DNA of 64,000 nt from Nitrospira sp. (GTDB taxonomy: Bacteria; Nitrospirota; Nitrospiria; Nitrospirales; Nitrospiraceae): the NCBI GenBank assembly GCA_005116895.1, contig SWDO01000018.1:88157-152156 (forward strand), in the 5' to 3' direction. The position numbers and the translations under genes are program-made. Below, in pieces: positions 1 to 8,661 of this stretch. The number at the start of each line of letters is the position of its first letter. The first letter of the stretch is position 1. A model generated the notes under the pieces. That model saw only the letters and a list, made by a program, of their open reading frames with translations, searched no databases and was not told the origin of the DNA.

Positions 1-530
1 TTCTTCCAGCGCGCGAAGTACCGGCCCGGCATCCAGCCCTTCGTCAACATACCGCTCTTCATTCCATATGTCAGCGTAGCGGCCAGCGTTGCCCCCGGCT
101 TGGCGAGCAGGCGGAGCGCCCTCAACAGGCGAGTCGCTTCTGTTTTGGGAAGATGGATCAAGGAGACCGCAGCCCAGACGCCGTCGAAACTCGCGGCTCG
201 GAACAGCAGCTCACGTATATCGGCGCGTACGAGGGGAAACGACGGAATCGCCTCGCGTGCAACACGGAGGAATGCCGCCGTCAGATCCATCCTCACGACT
301 CGATATCCCTCGCGCCGCAATACCTGCGCGTCCTGCCCGCCGCCGCATCCAAGATCGACCACCACCGCTCCGCGCGAGAGACAGGCCATCCACTCCTTCT
401 GCAAAGCGGAAGACCACTTGCGCCGAGCCGTCCATCGTTTGGGAAAAGTCGACGCGCCTTCTTCATAGACCTTGATGGTCGGCGCGACAATGTGACTTGT
501 GGTATGGTGCTGAGGTTTGTGGAGGGTCAT
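1..530 (-). CDS. Class I SAM-dependent methyltransferase, C-terminus cut by window edge
   Basis: The reverse frame is open from an ATG at 530..528 to the left edge, so about 176 codons are visible and the C-terminus is missing. Residues 56-65 read VVVDLGCGGG, the SAM-binding motif I of Rossmann-fold methyltransferases. An acidic segment (VRADIREL) and a later SLIHLPK segment follow at the spacing expected for motifs II-IV. The substrate cannot be told from this. The start codon lies 4 bp from the divergent ATG of the next gene at 535. No good ribosome-binding site precedes it, so a start further inside is possible. The family call is firm; the exact start is not. Confidence 0.8.
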   Translation of the reverse strand, partial: MTLHKPQHHTTSHIVAPTIKVYEEGASTFPKRWTARRKWSSALQKEWMACLSRGAVVVDLGCGGGQDAQVLRREGYRVVRMDLTAAFLRVAREAIPSFPLVRADIRELLFRAASFDGVWAAVSLIHLPKTEATRLLRALRLLAKPGATLAATLTYGMKSGMLTKGWMPGRYFARWK

Positions 531-534
531 TCAG

Positions 535-855
535 ATGACGACACGAATAGGTCAGTACTGGTTGAGTGCTTCCGCTCTGCTCATTAGTTCACTCCTCACC
601 ACTTCAGTTTCGGCGGCGGCTGATCCGCCCTGCGACAAGTATCCGACCGCCAAACAATCACGATGTACCGAGATCTGGAAAGAACTCTACAAGGAAGACG
701 GACCGATCATCGCCCAATTTGGACTCGATCAGCAAAAACGGCGCGATGAAGGGAAGATCAACGCGCAGCAACATCTCGCCGAGAATATGACCTTTATCAA
801 ACAATCCACCGACAAGCGAATCGAGCGCCTCAATGAGCGTATGACCAGAGAGTAG
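535..855 (+). CDS. Small secreted hypothetical protein
   Basis: A 106-residue protein. I chose the ATG at 535 over an in-frame ATG at 517 because a GGAGGG ribosome-binding site sits just before it and because MTTRIGQYW starts a clean signal peptide: short basic N-region, hydrophobic stretch, and a cut after SVSAAA. The mature part is charged and helical with two cysteines (residues about 33 and 44) and ends in a likely coiled coil. I do not recognise a family. It is probably periplasmic. It diverges from the methyltransferase gene at 530, so each gene's promoter must lie inside the other. Confidence 0.65.
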   Translation: MTTRIGQYWLSASALLISSLLTTSVSAAADPPCDKYPTAKQSRCTEIWKELYKEDGPIIAQFGLDQQKRRDEGKINAQQHLAENMTFIKQSTDKRIERLNERMTRE

Positions 856-858
856 TGC

Positions 859-1500
859 TCATACACGAACAAACTGATTTGATTCTTTTTCGAGACCAAT
901 TTCGGTGTCCGGCCCATGACCAGTGACCACCGTGGTGGCCTCATCGAGGGTGTAGAGTCGCTCACGAATCGACTTCTCGATGGTCTCAAAGTTGCCGCCC
1001 CATAAGTCGGTCCGACCGATGCTGCCCCGGAAGAGCGTGTCCCCGGCCAACAGAAGTTGGTCATTCGGCACATGAAAACTCATCGAGCCAGGGGTATGGC
1101 CTGGTGTATGGAGCGCCACGATCAGCACCTGCCCCAGCATCACCTTTTCTTCATCCGTAAGCCAATGGTCAGGAGCCAGAGCCGGCACATACGAGACTCC
1201 AAAAACCCGACATTGAAGTTCGAGGTTGTTCCACAGTTGGAGATCGTCCTGATGCAGACAAATCGTCGCACCGATTGCCCTCTTGATCTCGCTGGACGCC
1301 AGAAAGTGATCGAGATGGGCATGCGTATGCAAGATATGGCTGACGGTGAGCCCCAGTTGCTGCACTTCCTGGAGAATTCGCTCCGGTGCACCGCCTGGAT
1401 CGATGATGACTGCTTGTTTCGTGACCGGATCACCGATGATCGAGCAGTTACAGCCGAGGGGTGGGACCGAGAAGGTCTTCCGAATCAAGGCAGTCTTCAT
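859..1500 (-). CDS. MBL-fold metallo-hydrolase, glyoxalase II-like
   Basis: A 213-residue metallo-beta-lactamase-fold protein. The zinc motif HTHAHLDH is at about residues 58-65, followed by HTPGHTPGS (third metal histidine), GDTLF (bridging aspartate) and GHGPDT near the end. The length matches the short YcbL-like glyoxalase II relatives, which hydrolyse thioesters such as S-lactoylglutathione. Without the C-terminal helical domain of classic GloB the true substrate is open. It converges with the secreted-protein gene ending at 855, with only 3 bp between stops. The fold is certain; the substrate is inferred. Confidence 0.88.
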   Translation of the reverse strand: MKTALIRKTFSVPPLGCNCSIIGDPVTKQAVIIDPGGAPERILQEVQQLGLTVSHILHTHAHLDHFLASSEIKRAIGATICLHQDDLQLWNNLELQCRVFGVSYVPALAPDHWLTDEEKVMLGQVLIVALHTPGHTPGSMSFHVPNDQLLLAGDTLFRGSIGRTDLWGGNFETIEKSIRERLYTLDEATTVVTGHGPDTEIGLEKESNQFVRV

Positions 1501-1874
1501 ACGGGCATGCTACAGTCCAACAAGCTGGAAGCGCAAGCGAGCAGGCCATGAATCCACCATGGTTAGTGGGGCCAAGACACCGCCCTGTATTCCAATAGGA
1601 CCAATTGGATCTGAGACGTGGGAAATTCGCCCTCAATGATCCGGTCATACGGACGATAATCCTCTGCTATAGGATACGGAGCAGTCTGTTCTCGTTCCAT
1701 CGCCGTCGACAACCGCATGAAAAGCAAGGGCAACAACGACAGGATGCGTGCGACCGTGCCGTTCACCCGAACAGCATGTCGGTGAATCGCTGGAACGGTC
1801 ACAAATCGGATATCACATGGACAAGTTCATCAGAAGTGTAGATAATCCACCCAGTAAATTGGGAGGACGCTCGC
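1501..1874. other. Intergenic region, no supported gene
   Basis: Only short overlapping frames of 66-79 codons occur on both strands. None has a convincing ribosome-binding site, signal peptide or family motif. I see no strong hairpin or promoter. The promoters of the divergent genes at 1500 and 1875 must lie here. Confidence 0.5.
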
Positions 1875-2585
1875 GTGCGCAATGAATCGCTACTTGTTCG
1901 ATGGTCATTACAGGTCGGGTCTCTCTTGGTCTTGGCAGCCTTTGGATGTACTCCGGATGAAAGCCCATTCCGCGCCGAAAACGAAGTACTCAAGAGACAG
2001 GTCCTCAAACAAGAGTCCCTCCTGAGCTCTTTACAGGATGGGAGCAAGGTCATGCAGCAGCAAATCGATCTGCTCAATCAAGAAATCCGGGACGCCAAGA
2101 GCACGACGGAAGCCGCGAAGGCGGACGCCAAACACCAAACCGAGCAACTGGAACTGCAGCTGGCTGAAACCAGGAGGATGATTGCCACGCAGATGACGGA
2201 ATCCCTCAAAGTCGAGGAGAAAGGCGCCCAGTCCGATACGCTCCCTCGGCCTATGCCGACCGTGGCCAAAGTCGTTGAGGATGCACTGGCACGTAACGGA
2301 TACCACTTGAAAGTCAGCGTCAAAACCGATCAACGGGCCGTCTATGTGACGGAGCGCAAGATCTCCAACCCGGCCTCGCTCGAAGTGACGGGCTCACGAA
2401 ATCAATACCTCATTTCTCTTCAAGCGCTTCCTGACAGCCTGACAAAGCTCGGCGTGAAGGCAGAATTTGAACGAGTCGCACAGGGGGGGCGCATCTTAAC
2501 CGTCAGCCACGAAGAAACGAGCGAAATCGAACGCCGCCTCATCAACGAAATCAACAAGGCACTCGAAAGTCCAGCCAAGACATAA
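1875..2585 (+). CDS. Coiled-coil lipoprotein, hypothetical
   Basis: A 236-residue protein starting at GTG 1875, with GGGAGG eight bases upstream. Residues about 12-25 are hydrophobic and end in a lipobox-like AAFGC, so lipid anchoring at Cys25 is likely. Residues about 35-100 are heptad-rich with many Q, E, K and L, a long coiled coil. The C-terminal half (about 120-225) is a compact alpha/beta region of unknown family. It precedes an AAA+ ATPase gene and an NlpC-like lipoprotein gene on the same strand, so a joint envelope role is possible but unproven. Confidence 0.7.
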   Translation: MRNESLLVRWSLQVGSLLVLAAFGCTPDESPFRAENEVLKRQVLKQESLLSSLQDGSKVMQQQIDLLNQEIRDAKSTTEAAKADAKHQTEQLELQLAETRRMIATQMTESLKVEEKGAQSDTLPRPMPTVAKVVEDALARNGYHLKVSVKTDQRAVYVTERKISNPASLEVTGSRNQYLISLQALPDSLTKLGVKAEFERVAQGGRILTVSHEETSEIERRLINEINKALESPAKT

Positions 2586-2660
2586 GCCTTCGACAAGCGC
2601 CAGGTGACAATCATCCGTTTTCTTGGTCCGGTCGAGGCCTCGTGCTAGCATTGCCCTCCG

Positions 2661-4220
2661 ATGGCTCTCTCGACCAGCGTGCACGATCTCCGTACTCTCA
2701 TTCGCTCCTCCCATCCTCTCGTCGTCATTGAAACGGTGGAGGAGGAGCGGGTCCTGGCCTTACTACAATCGGTGACCGCACAAGAGCGCATGCCGCTTTT
2801 CGAGTGGTCCATCACGAGAGGGCTCACCCGCGCCGATGAGGGCGCAACCCTCAGTAAGATGACCGCAACCCCCTTGGCGGTCCTCCAGCACCTTCATGGG
2901 TTGACTGTGGAAGCGGTGTTTTGGCTCAAGGATCTCGGACCGCACCTGCAAGATCCCGCTGTCTGCCGACAGCTTCGAGAGGTGTCAGCTCTCTACAGCC
3001 GATCACGAGCCACCTGCGTGCTGACCGGTCAGCCGATCTCACTCCCAATGGACCTGGACAAAATCGCGGTGCGACTCGAGCTGAAACTGCCGGATCGAGA
3101 CGAACTTCACTCCATGCTACGGGGCCTGCTCCAATCGCTGAAATCTCGAACGCCCGCTCGCCCACGCTCGACAACGCTTGTGCACAGTATGCTCACCTCG
3201 ATCAGCGAGACCAAGGCAGCCGACAACGGCCCCACAACCCAGGCGTCCGATGCGATCCTCCGCGCCTTACAGGGGATGACGCTCCATCAAGCTCGTCAGG
3301 TCATGGCCCAATGCATCGTGGAACACGGCTCTCTCTCTCCCGGGGATGTTCAAACCATCCTGCAACGTAAGGTGCAGGCGATCAAGGACGGCGGCCTCTT
3401 AGAATACTATCCCTTGGAGGATAATCGGTTTGAGTTGGGAGGCTTCACCAATCTGAAGTCCTGGCTGGATCGCGCCCAAGTCGGGTTTACCGCCGAAGCC
3501 AAAGCGCTCAATCTCACCCCGCCTCGCGGCATTATGTTGGTGGGGGTGCCGGGTTGCGGTAAGTCGCTCGCCGCCAAGGCCATCGCACGGGAATGGAAAC
3601 TTCCGCTTTTAAAACTCGATGCCGGCCGGTTATTCGACAAATTCATCGGCGAATCGGAAAAGAATTTCCGCAAGGCGATTGAAATGGCGGAATCCTTGTC
3701 CCCGATTGTCCTCTGGATCGATGAAATCGAAAAAGCAATGGTCGCAGGCGGAGGAAGCGGCGACGCCGATGCAGGGTTGAGCCGCCGACTCTTCGGCGCC
3801 TTTCTCACGTGGCTGCAGGAAAAAAAGCAGGACGTATTCGTCGTCGCCACAGCCAATAATCTGTCGTCATTGCCGCCCGAACTCCTGCGCAAAGGGCGAT
3901 TCGATGAGATCTTTTTCGTCGATCTGCCAGACCATATCGAACGGGAATCCATCTGGAAGATTCACCTGGGCCTCCGGAAGCAGGACAGCAAGACGTTCGA
4001 CCTGAGCAAGATCGTCAGCGCAAGCGACGGCTTCAGCGGCTCGGAAATCGAACAGGCGGTGGTCGCGGCCCTCTATCGAGCGCTGCATCAAAAAACTCCG
4101 CTCACGACCGCCCTGCTCATCGAAGAATTGACCCAGACGGTTCCGCTTTCAGTCACCCGGCATGAAGACATCGATGCGCTTCGGCAGACCGCTCAAGGCC
4201 GATTTGTGAACGTGCGGTAA
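2661..4220 (+). CDS. AAA+ ATPase, Ycf46-like
   Basis: A 519-residue protein. The N-terminal about 240 residues form the divergent domain found in Ycf46-type ATPases. A canonical AAA+ module follows: Walker A GVPGCGKS (about 294-301), a pore-like region FDKFIGESE, Walker B VLWIDEIEK, sensor 1 VVATANN and an arginine-finger segment LRKGRFDE. Ycf46 relatives in cyanobacteria are linked to inorganic-carbon and stress responses, but the biochemical substrate is unknown. The next gene begins 6 bp after the stop, so the two are translated from one message. No protease domain is attached, so it is not FtsH itself. Confidence 0.87.
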   Translation: MALSTSVHDLRTLIRSSHPLVVIETVEEERVLALLQSVTAQERMPLFEWSITRGLTRADEGATLSKMTATPLAVLQHLHGLTVEAVFWLKDLGPHLQDPAVCRQLREVSALYSRSRATCVLTGQPISLPMDLDKIAVRLELKLPDRDELHSMLRGLLQSLKSRTPARPRSTTLVHSMLTSISETKAADNGPTTQASDAILRALQGMTLHQARQVMAQCIVEHGSLSPGDVQTILQRKVQAIKDGGLLEYYPLEDNRFELGGFTNLKSWLDRAQVGFTAEAKALNLTPPRGIMLVGVPGCGKSLAAKAIAREWKLPLLKLDAGRLFDKFIGESEKNFRKAIEMAESLSPIVLWIDEIEKAMVAGGGSGDADAGLSRRLFGAFLTWLQEKKQDVFVVATANNLSSLPPELLRKGRFDEIFFVDLPDHIERESIWKIHLGLRKQDSKTFDLSKIVSASDGFSGSEIEQAVVAALYRALHQKTPLTTALLIEELTQTVPLSVTRHEDIDALRQTAQGRFVNVR

Positions 4221-4226
4221 CCACCG

Positions 4227-5054
4227 ATGCCATTCGTTTTGATCATAGCTGTTCTTGCGATCACTACTCTCGTGGGCTGCACCAAGCCGGTTCAGACGCT
4301 GAAGCGAGCAATCATTACGCCCTCACTTTCAGCAATCAAGATGGAACCTCGTGACGTACCTGTAGCGCCCCAGCCTGATCCCAGATCAGGCCCAGGGAGT
4401 CACCCAACATCCTTCATGACATCGCGCCCCAGCCGATTAGCCATCGTCGAGTCTGCGGCACGGCTCGTCGGAGCGCGGGCCATTGCAAGCCAGGGCAAGC
4501 GGATCGCCTACGACTGTGCGGGAGTGACCCGTGCCATCTTCCTGGAGCACGGGATCGATCTGTATCGTGGAACCTTCAATGATCCAAAAGGGAACGGCGT
4601 TCGACTCATTCACAACCATGTGCGTCAACACGGTACCCTTCATCGAGGATCGAATGTCAACCCAGGCGATCTCGTGTTTTTCGACAATACATGGGATTTC
4701 AACGGAGATGGCAAGTTAAACGATCCTCTGACCCATGTGGGAGTCGTCGAGCGGCTGGAACCAGATGGCACCGTGATCTTCATCAGTCGCGTTGCCAACG
4801 CCATCGAGCGCTACCGTATGAACCTGGACCAGCCGCATGTCCATAAAACCGCCCAAGGCCTGGTGCTCAACGACTATATCCGGCGCAAACACCCAACCGA
4901 TCCGGAGAACGCAGCCCGTCTGACCGGTGAACTATTTTCGTTCTACGGGAACCTTCTCAGCCCGCAGAAACATATGTCCTCGGAAGGAACGGGTGTTCAG
5001 AATCCGAACCAGCGGCAGGCTGCTGTCTCCCTGTCCTCAGAATTACCCGAATAA
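4227..5054 (+). CDS. NlpC/P60-like lipoprotein, probable cell-wall peptidase
   Basis: A 275-residue protein with an N-terminal hydrophobic helix and lipobox TLVGC (Cys18), predicting a lipoprotein. After a proline-rich linker, residues about 70-210 carry the papain-like signature: YDCAGVTR supplies the catalytic cysteine, PGDLVFF follows, and THVGVVE supplies the histidine, as in NlpC/P60 and CHAP amidases. Such enzymes cut peptide crosslinks of peptidoglycan. The tail after residue 225 is low complexity. It begins 6 bp after the AAA+ ATPase gene. The fold is well supported; substrate specificity is inferred. Confidence 0.78.
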   Translation: MPFVLIIAVLAITTLVGCTKPVQTLKRAIITPSLSAIKMEPRDVPVAPQPDPRSGPGSHPTSFMTSRPSRLAIVESAARLVGARAIASQGKRIAYDCAGVTRAIFLEHGIDLYRGTFNDPKGNGVRLIHNHVRQHGTLHRGSNVNPGDLVFFDNTWDFNGDGKLNDPLTHVGVVERLEPDGTVIFISRVANAIERYRMNLDQPHVHKTAQGLVLNDYIRRKHPTDPENAARLTGELFSFYGNLLSPQKHMSSEGTGVQNPNQRQAAVSLSSELPE

Positions 5055-5261
5055 TGACGCTGACTTCTGGCACGCCACAGAGCCTACTCGGCTCGGATGA
5101 TAGCGATGAGCATCTGCCCCCAAGTAACCCATCGCCATGCCCCCTGTTGCAACTACAGAACAAACCGCTGATCTCCGATAAGAGCATATAACGTGATTGA
5201 CTCTTCACACATGAAGGCCCCTGAGTCCCTATTTTCTCATTGACCTGTTAGGATTATTCAT

Positions 5262-5693
5262 ATGGCTCTCTCATCGAAACAGACACAGATTCGAGAAACC
5301 AACCCGCTTAGGAGAACCTTGGCGGATGTTCGGTACGGACTCTTAGGGTTGCATAAGGCCCTGATCGTCGCCGAACAGCTGACCTATGAGCGCATTTACG
5401 GTCGAGTGGACAGCACCGGCCAACTCTTACAGTTGGTGATGAACGACCCGTGGTTTACCTGGCTGCATCCGCTTTCCAACATGGTGGTCCGTATCGATGA
5501 ATTGCTCGATGGGAACGACCAATTGAGGGTTGACGATGTGGCGGTCCTGTTAACCGAGGTGCGGGCGCTCATTCGCCCCTCGGAACTCGGTGATGGATAT
5601 GAGCGAAGTTACTATGAGGCGCTGCAGCGCGCGCCCGACGTCGTTCTTGCACACTGCGAAATGAAGAAGTTACTGACACTGCCCGCTCTGTAG
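5262..5693 (+). CDS. Hypothetical protein, 143 residues
   Basis: It starts at ATG 5262. The protein is all-helical and soluble-looking with no signal peptide. It contains YGLLGLHKALI early and HPLSNMVVRIDELL in the middle, and I do not recognise a family. A very strong hairpin (5714..5765) lies just behind the stop and may end transcription. The spacing from the upstream gene (about 200 bp) suggests its own promoter. Confidence 0.65.
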   Translation: MALSSKQTQIRETNPLRRTLADVRYGLLGLHKALIVAEQLTYERIYGRVDSTGQLLQLVMNDPWFTWLHPLSNMVVRIDELLDGNDQLRVDDVAVLLTEVRALIRPSELGDGYERSYYEALQRAPDVVLAHCEMKKLLTLPAL

Positions 5694-5713
5694 AACCTAT
5701 TGCCATTCGACGG

Positions 5714-5765
5714 AAAGCACGTACAGGCTGTCGGCCCGTTAGGGCCGACAGCCTGTACGTGCTTT
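5714..5765. terminator. Perfect 24-bp inverted repeat with 4-base loop
   Basis: Bases 5714-5737 (starting AAAGCACGTACAGGCTG) are exactly complementary to 5742-5765, with loop GTTA. It lies 20 bases after the stop codon of the gene ending at 5693. One arm starts with AAAG and the other ends in CTTT, but there is no long T run, so it is not a textbook intrinsic terminator. It could stop transcription or protect the 3' end of the mRNA. The perfect match suggests a recent or selected structure. Confidence 0.8.
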
Positions 5766-5913
5766 AGCTTCCCGACAAAGCATCCACGGCAAGATCACCC
5801 CCGCTCGACAAGGGAACTGCATCAACACCATCGGCTTTCTCTGAAGACGTCCGGTTCGGTCTGTTGCAAGATGCTCTATGGGTAGGCGACACTCAACTAG
5901 CCCTACGAACGGA

Positions 5914-6552
5914 ATGCCGATGCTTTCTACCACCAAATCCACCACGCTCGTGCTTGTGATCCTAGTTTCCCTGGGTTCAAGTCCTGCCTTCGCACAAGTT
6001 CGCCAGATCGATGTCTTAATCACGGTCGTCAAAGACAGAGTCGTTGCGCTCCCAGGAGGTGGCAGTCCTGTCGAGGAACCATTAGGGGTCAATGAAACAC
6101 TCGTCACCACGGCGGCTCAGGGACCAGCCGGCTTTGCCCAGACCACCCGCCGACTCTTAGGCTTTTCTTCCGGCTTACGTCGATGGACAGAGGTGCAGCT
6201 AGGCGTTGAAGAGCAGGTTGAACAACATCATGTACTGCCACGCCTGCTTGTGGTGCAGACCAACCGGCGAGTCCATGGGTTTCAAGAGAGTCGTGGCCAT
6301 TGGTTCAGCGATGCGTTGGGGCCGAATGAAACCGTCAAACAACTGCAGGGTCGCGGCCATGTCATCGTTGTGATTACCTCTGAGCGAGCCCTGGTGTTTT
6401 CCGCGTTCACCGGAGGTTTCTTTGCCATGCGCTGGTCGGCACACGAACAGATACAATCAATCGACCAGACCAACGACGTGACCGTGATTCGCACCACAAC
6501 ACGCCAACTGGCCTTTCGCTCGCAAACAGGCGGCTGGACAGAATTGAGATAG
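5914..6552 (+). CDS. Exported hypothetical protein
   Basis: About 212 residues. I prefer ATG 5914 (or 5920) over the upstream in-frame ATG 5878, because only from there does a proper signal peptide begin: basic start, hydrophobic VLVILVSLG, cut after AFA. The mature part has repeating strand-turn units (for example LLVVQTNRRVHGF, VIVVITSERALVF, TVIRTTTRQLAFR) that resemble WD40- or propeller-like blades, but no named family is evident. It converges with a membrane-protein gene, the stops being 14 bp apart. Probably periplasmic. Confidence 0.68.
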   Translation: MPMLSTTKSTTLVLVILVSLGSSPAFAQVRQIDVLITVVKDRVVALPGGGSPVEEPLGVNETLVTTAAQGPAGFAQTTRRLLGFSSGLRRWTEVQLGVEEQVEQHHVLPRLLVVQTNRRVHGFQESRGHWFSDALGPNETVKQLQGRGHVIVVITSERALVFSAFTGGFFAMRWSAHEQIQSIDQTNDVTVIRTTTRQLAFRSQTGGWTELR

Positions 6553-6565
6553 GACCGATTCGGTT

Positions 6566-7018
6566 TCACCGATCAGGGCAAGCACCTCGCCGCCACAGAT
6601 ATCCGGCAAAGACCGTCGCACTCAATACAGAGAATAGGAGCAGAACGAGACAGCCGACCGCCAACACGCCCGCCCAGGGAGCCGCATACCCATGATAGAT
6701 GACCGACACCGGTTGGTCAGTCATTGGACTGAAATGCGAGAGCCACCCAAGTCCTAGACCAAGCACTCCGACCATCACCCAGAACCGTGGTCCGACGCGG
6801 CCTGACCTATAGAGCCGCACACCAAGTCCCATCCCACCCAGGATAATGGTTGCCACGCCGATGAACCCGACCGACTGCTCGTCAATCGGCCAGTGAAAGT
6901 CACCACGTAGGATATGGTCGACCAGATGCAGCACGTTCAGAATGGCGATAAGACCGAGAAACCGGAGCAGACGAGGGTCTGGTATGGAGAGGCCACGATA
7001 CTCAGAGACGTTCTTCAT
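6566..7018 (-). CDS. Four-helix integral membrane protein, hypothetical
   Basis: A 150-residue protein with four hydrophobic helices (about 18-34, 50-68, 78-95 and 115-142). Helix one carries histidines in NVLHLVDHILRGDFHW. No family is recognised. Its first codons overlap the end of the DUF5069-like gene by 17 bp, a sign of translational coupling. It is probably an inner-membrane protein made together with that gene. Confidence 0.65.
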   Translation of the reverse strand: MKNVSEYRGLSIPDPRLLRFLGLIAILNVLHLVDHILRGDFHWPIDEQSVGFIGVATIILGGMGLGVRLYRSGRVGPRFWVMVGVLGLGLGWLSHFSPMTDQPVSVIYHGYAAPWAGVLAVGCLVLLLFSVLSATVFAGYLWRRGACPDR

Positions 7019-7439
7019 CTAGTTCGATCACATCTACCCAGGTCGCTACCGAAGGAAGGGCACCGACCGCCACGCCGCGCTTCGTCGCGACGTCTTGAAG
7101 TCGGCCTTGGAACCGCTGATGAGCCGCCTCATCGTTTGGGCCGGACGCAAGCAGCCCTTGCGACCATTGCGTAATCTCCTGATCGGCTGGCTTCCGACCA
7201 TTCGCCTTTACCCAAACGAGCAACTCCTCATCCGTCCCACCGGCTAATACCCGTTGCTCAAACGCCTTTGCATCGATCCCGAGGAAATCGACCAGATATT
7301 GATCAAACCCAACCGTGATGTAGTTGTAATCTTGAATCTGCCCTTGGCTCCGCAGCCTGATCTTGTCGATAAATCGCCCGAGATGAGCAATGCCGCCCAG
7401 AAGAACTTTATGACTGCGGGAAAAAATTTTCCGCGCCAT
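7002..7439 (-). CDS. DUF5069-like protein
   Basis: A 145-residue soluble protein starting at ATG 7439, with AGGAGAAACGAAC upstream as ribosome-binding site. It resembles DUF5069 members in its length and in segments such as IAHLGRFIDKIR near the start, YITVGFDQYLVDFLGI in the middle and DEELLVWVKANGRKP. The family has no known function. It is the first gene of a two-gene unit with the membrane protein at 6566..7018. Confidence 0.7.
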   Translation of the reverse strand: MARKIFSRSHKVLLGGIAHLGRFIDKIRLRSQGQIQDYNYITVGFDQYLVDFLGIDAKAFEQRVLAGGTDEELLVWVKANGRKPADQEITQWSQGLLASGPNDEAAHQRFQGRLQDVATKRGVAVGALPSVATWVDVIELDEERL

Positions 7440-7588
7440 TGTTCGTTTCTCCTAGTTGAAGATGCACCACACAATACAAGTATGAAACTAGTCGCGTCCA
7501 GCAGGAATCAGAGGAAGAAAAATTGTACAGTCAATGCGTTTAAGTTTTTCCCGGCACTGCCGATAGAGGCACTAGCAGTGAGGTGAAC

Positions 7589-7954
7589 ATGCAGCTCCGA
7601 TGTAGTCCTCGAAAATATGTCCGGTACCCTGCCAGCGTCCAGACCGACAGCGGAGCGGGTGAGGGAACGCTCTTTGATATCTCCCCAACGGGATGCCGCA
7701 TGCAAAGCAACGCGACCCTGACTCCAGGAAGCTACCTCGCCCTGCACATCGAGGCTCCTGAAACAGACGCTCTGCTTGCCGTCGAACTCTCCATCGTGCG
7801 CTGGCACAAAGACAACCAATTCGGAATCGAGTTTCTCCGATACGCACAGGGAGTCCGTGAGCACTTCATCGAGCTGGTCGAAGACTGCAGAGCTCCTGCT
7901 ATGTCGAACCAATCTGTTGAAGCAGAATCGGCGCTCAGCACCGTCTCCGCCTAA
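7589..7954 (+). CDS. PilZ-domain protein
   Basis: About 121 residues; the start is ATG 7589 or GTG 7583. The N-terminal RKYVRYP resembles the RxxxR c-di-GMP-binding motif of PilZ domains. The second motif region DISPTGCRM matches the usual [D/N]xSxxG pattern, and the strand order fits. A short non-conserved tail follows residue 105. PilZ proteins sense cyclic di-GMP and adjust motility or secretion. No partner is adjacent, although pilT lies 29 kb away. The family is clear; nucleotide binding is likely but unproven. Confidence 0.82.
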   Translation: MQLRCSPRKYVRYPASVQTDSGAGEGTLFDISPTGCRMQSNATLTPGSYLALHIEAPETDALLAVELSIVRWHKDNQFGIEFLRYAQGVREHFIELVEDCRAPAMSNQSVEAESALSTVSA

Positions 7955-7989
7955 ACGCTATCTCCCTGGATCTACCCCCCTTTAGTCCC

Positions 7990-8478
7990 CTACACAGCCT
8001 TATTGAGCTTCAAATCATAGCCGCCCTTCACAACTGCTCCCATCGCCCCATCCGCCTTTTGCTCCGTGTACTCGATCTCAATTTTCCCGAAACTCAACGA
8101 CGCCTGATCCGTTGGAATGAGGTCCGATCCAACAGCCCCACCCTGCTGATAGGAAGACACTAAACAGTCGCTGAACGTGATTTTGTAGTACTCCTGCTGT
8201 CCCTCGCCTGCCTTTCTCGCCACGAGCGTCGCATTCTTCAACCGTTCGCCGGTGGCACAGGCCTGAAAGAGTTTCGGCGAGGCCTTGCTGAGCTTCGTCG
8301 TGAAATGAAAATCTTGTGCCGAGAACTTTCCCCCGCCCCCACCGCCGGAGAAATGCTCACCACCCGTTTGCGTGCCCCCAAACGACCATGAATCCAGCTG
8401 AATGTCTCCCTTGTGCTTCAAATCATTGCTCTCGCCCTCAATCCCCGCGATCTTGAGAAAATAATCAACAGCCGCCAT
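7990..8478 (-). CDS. hcp: Hcp-family protein (type VI secretion tube), orphan
   Basis: A 162-residue protein of Hcp length and pattern: start MAAVDYFLKIAGIEGES, DSWSFGGTQTG, a glycine run (residues about 44-50) in the loop, FTTKLSKASPKLFQACATGE and KITFSDCLVSSY. Hcp hexamers form the inner tube of type VI systems and can act as chaperone or carrier. The ribosome-binding site AGGAGGG is strong. No other T6SS gene (vipA/B, clpV, tssJKLM, vgrG) occurs in this window, so it either serves a locus elsewhere or is a secreted orphan. The neighbour is a trypsin-like protein. Confidence 0.87.
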   Translation of the reverse strand: MAAVDYFLKIAGIEGESNDLKHKGDIQLDSWSFGGTQTGGEHFSGGGGGGKFSAQDFHFTTKLSKASPKLFQACATGERLKNATLVARKAGEGQQEYYKITFSDCLVSSYQQGGAVGSDLIPTDQASLSFGKIEIEYTEQKADGAMGAVVKGGYDLKLNKAV

Positions 8479-8661
8479 GATAGCCCTCCTCTGGCCTTTT
8501 GAATGTGGTCGGACGGGAGACAGGCTACGTTTCTGGACGGAACGCTGTCAACAAGGGAGATAATTGTGGGTGAAATCAATGGTTCTTGGAGGCTTTCCGA
8601 TGCAGATTCAGAAGTGTTGATCAAACAATGAACCCGACCTTATTTGACTCTCCTAGGCAGC

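Noticed and set aside
1563-1802. 79-codon minus-strand frame
   Set aside because: Mutually overlapping short frames on both strands, none with supporting signals.
7990-8478. A complete type VI secretion locus around hcp
   Set aside because: No tss gene of any kind within the window.
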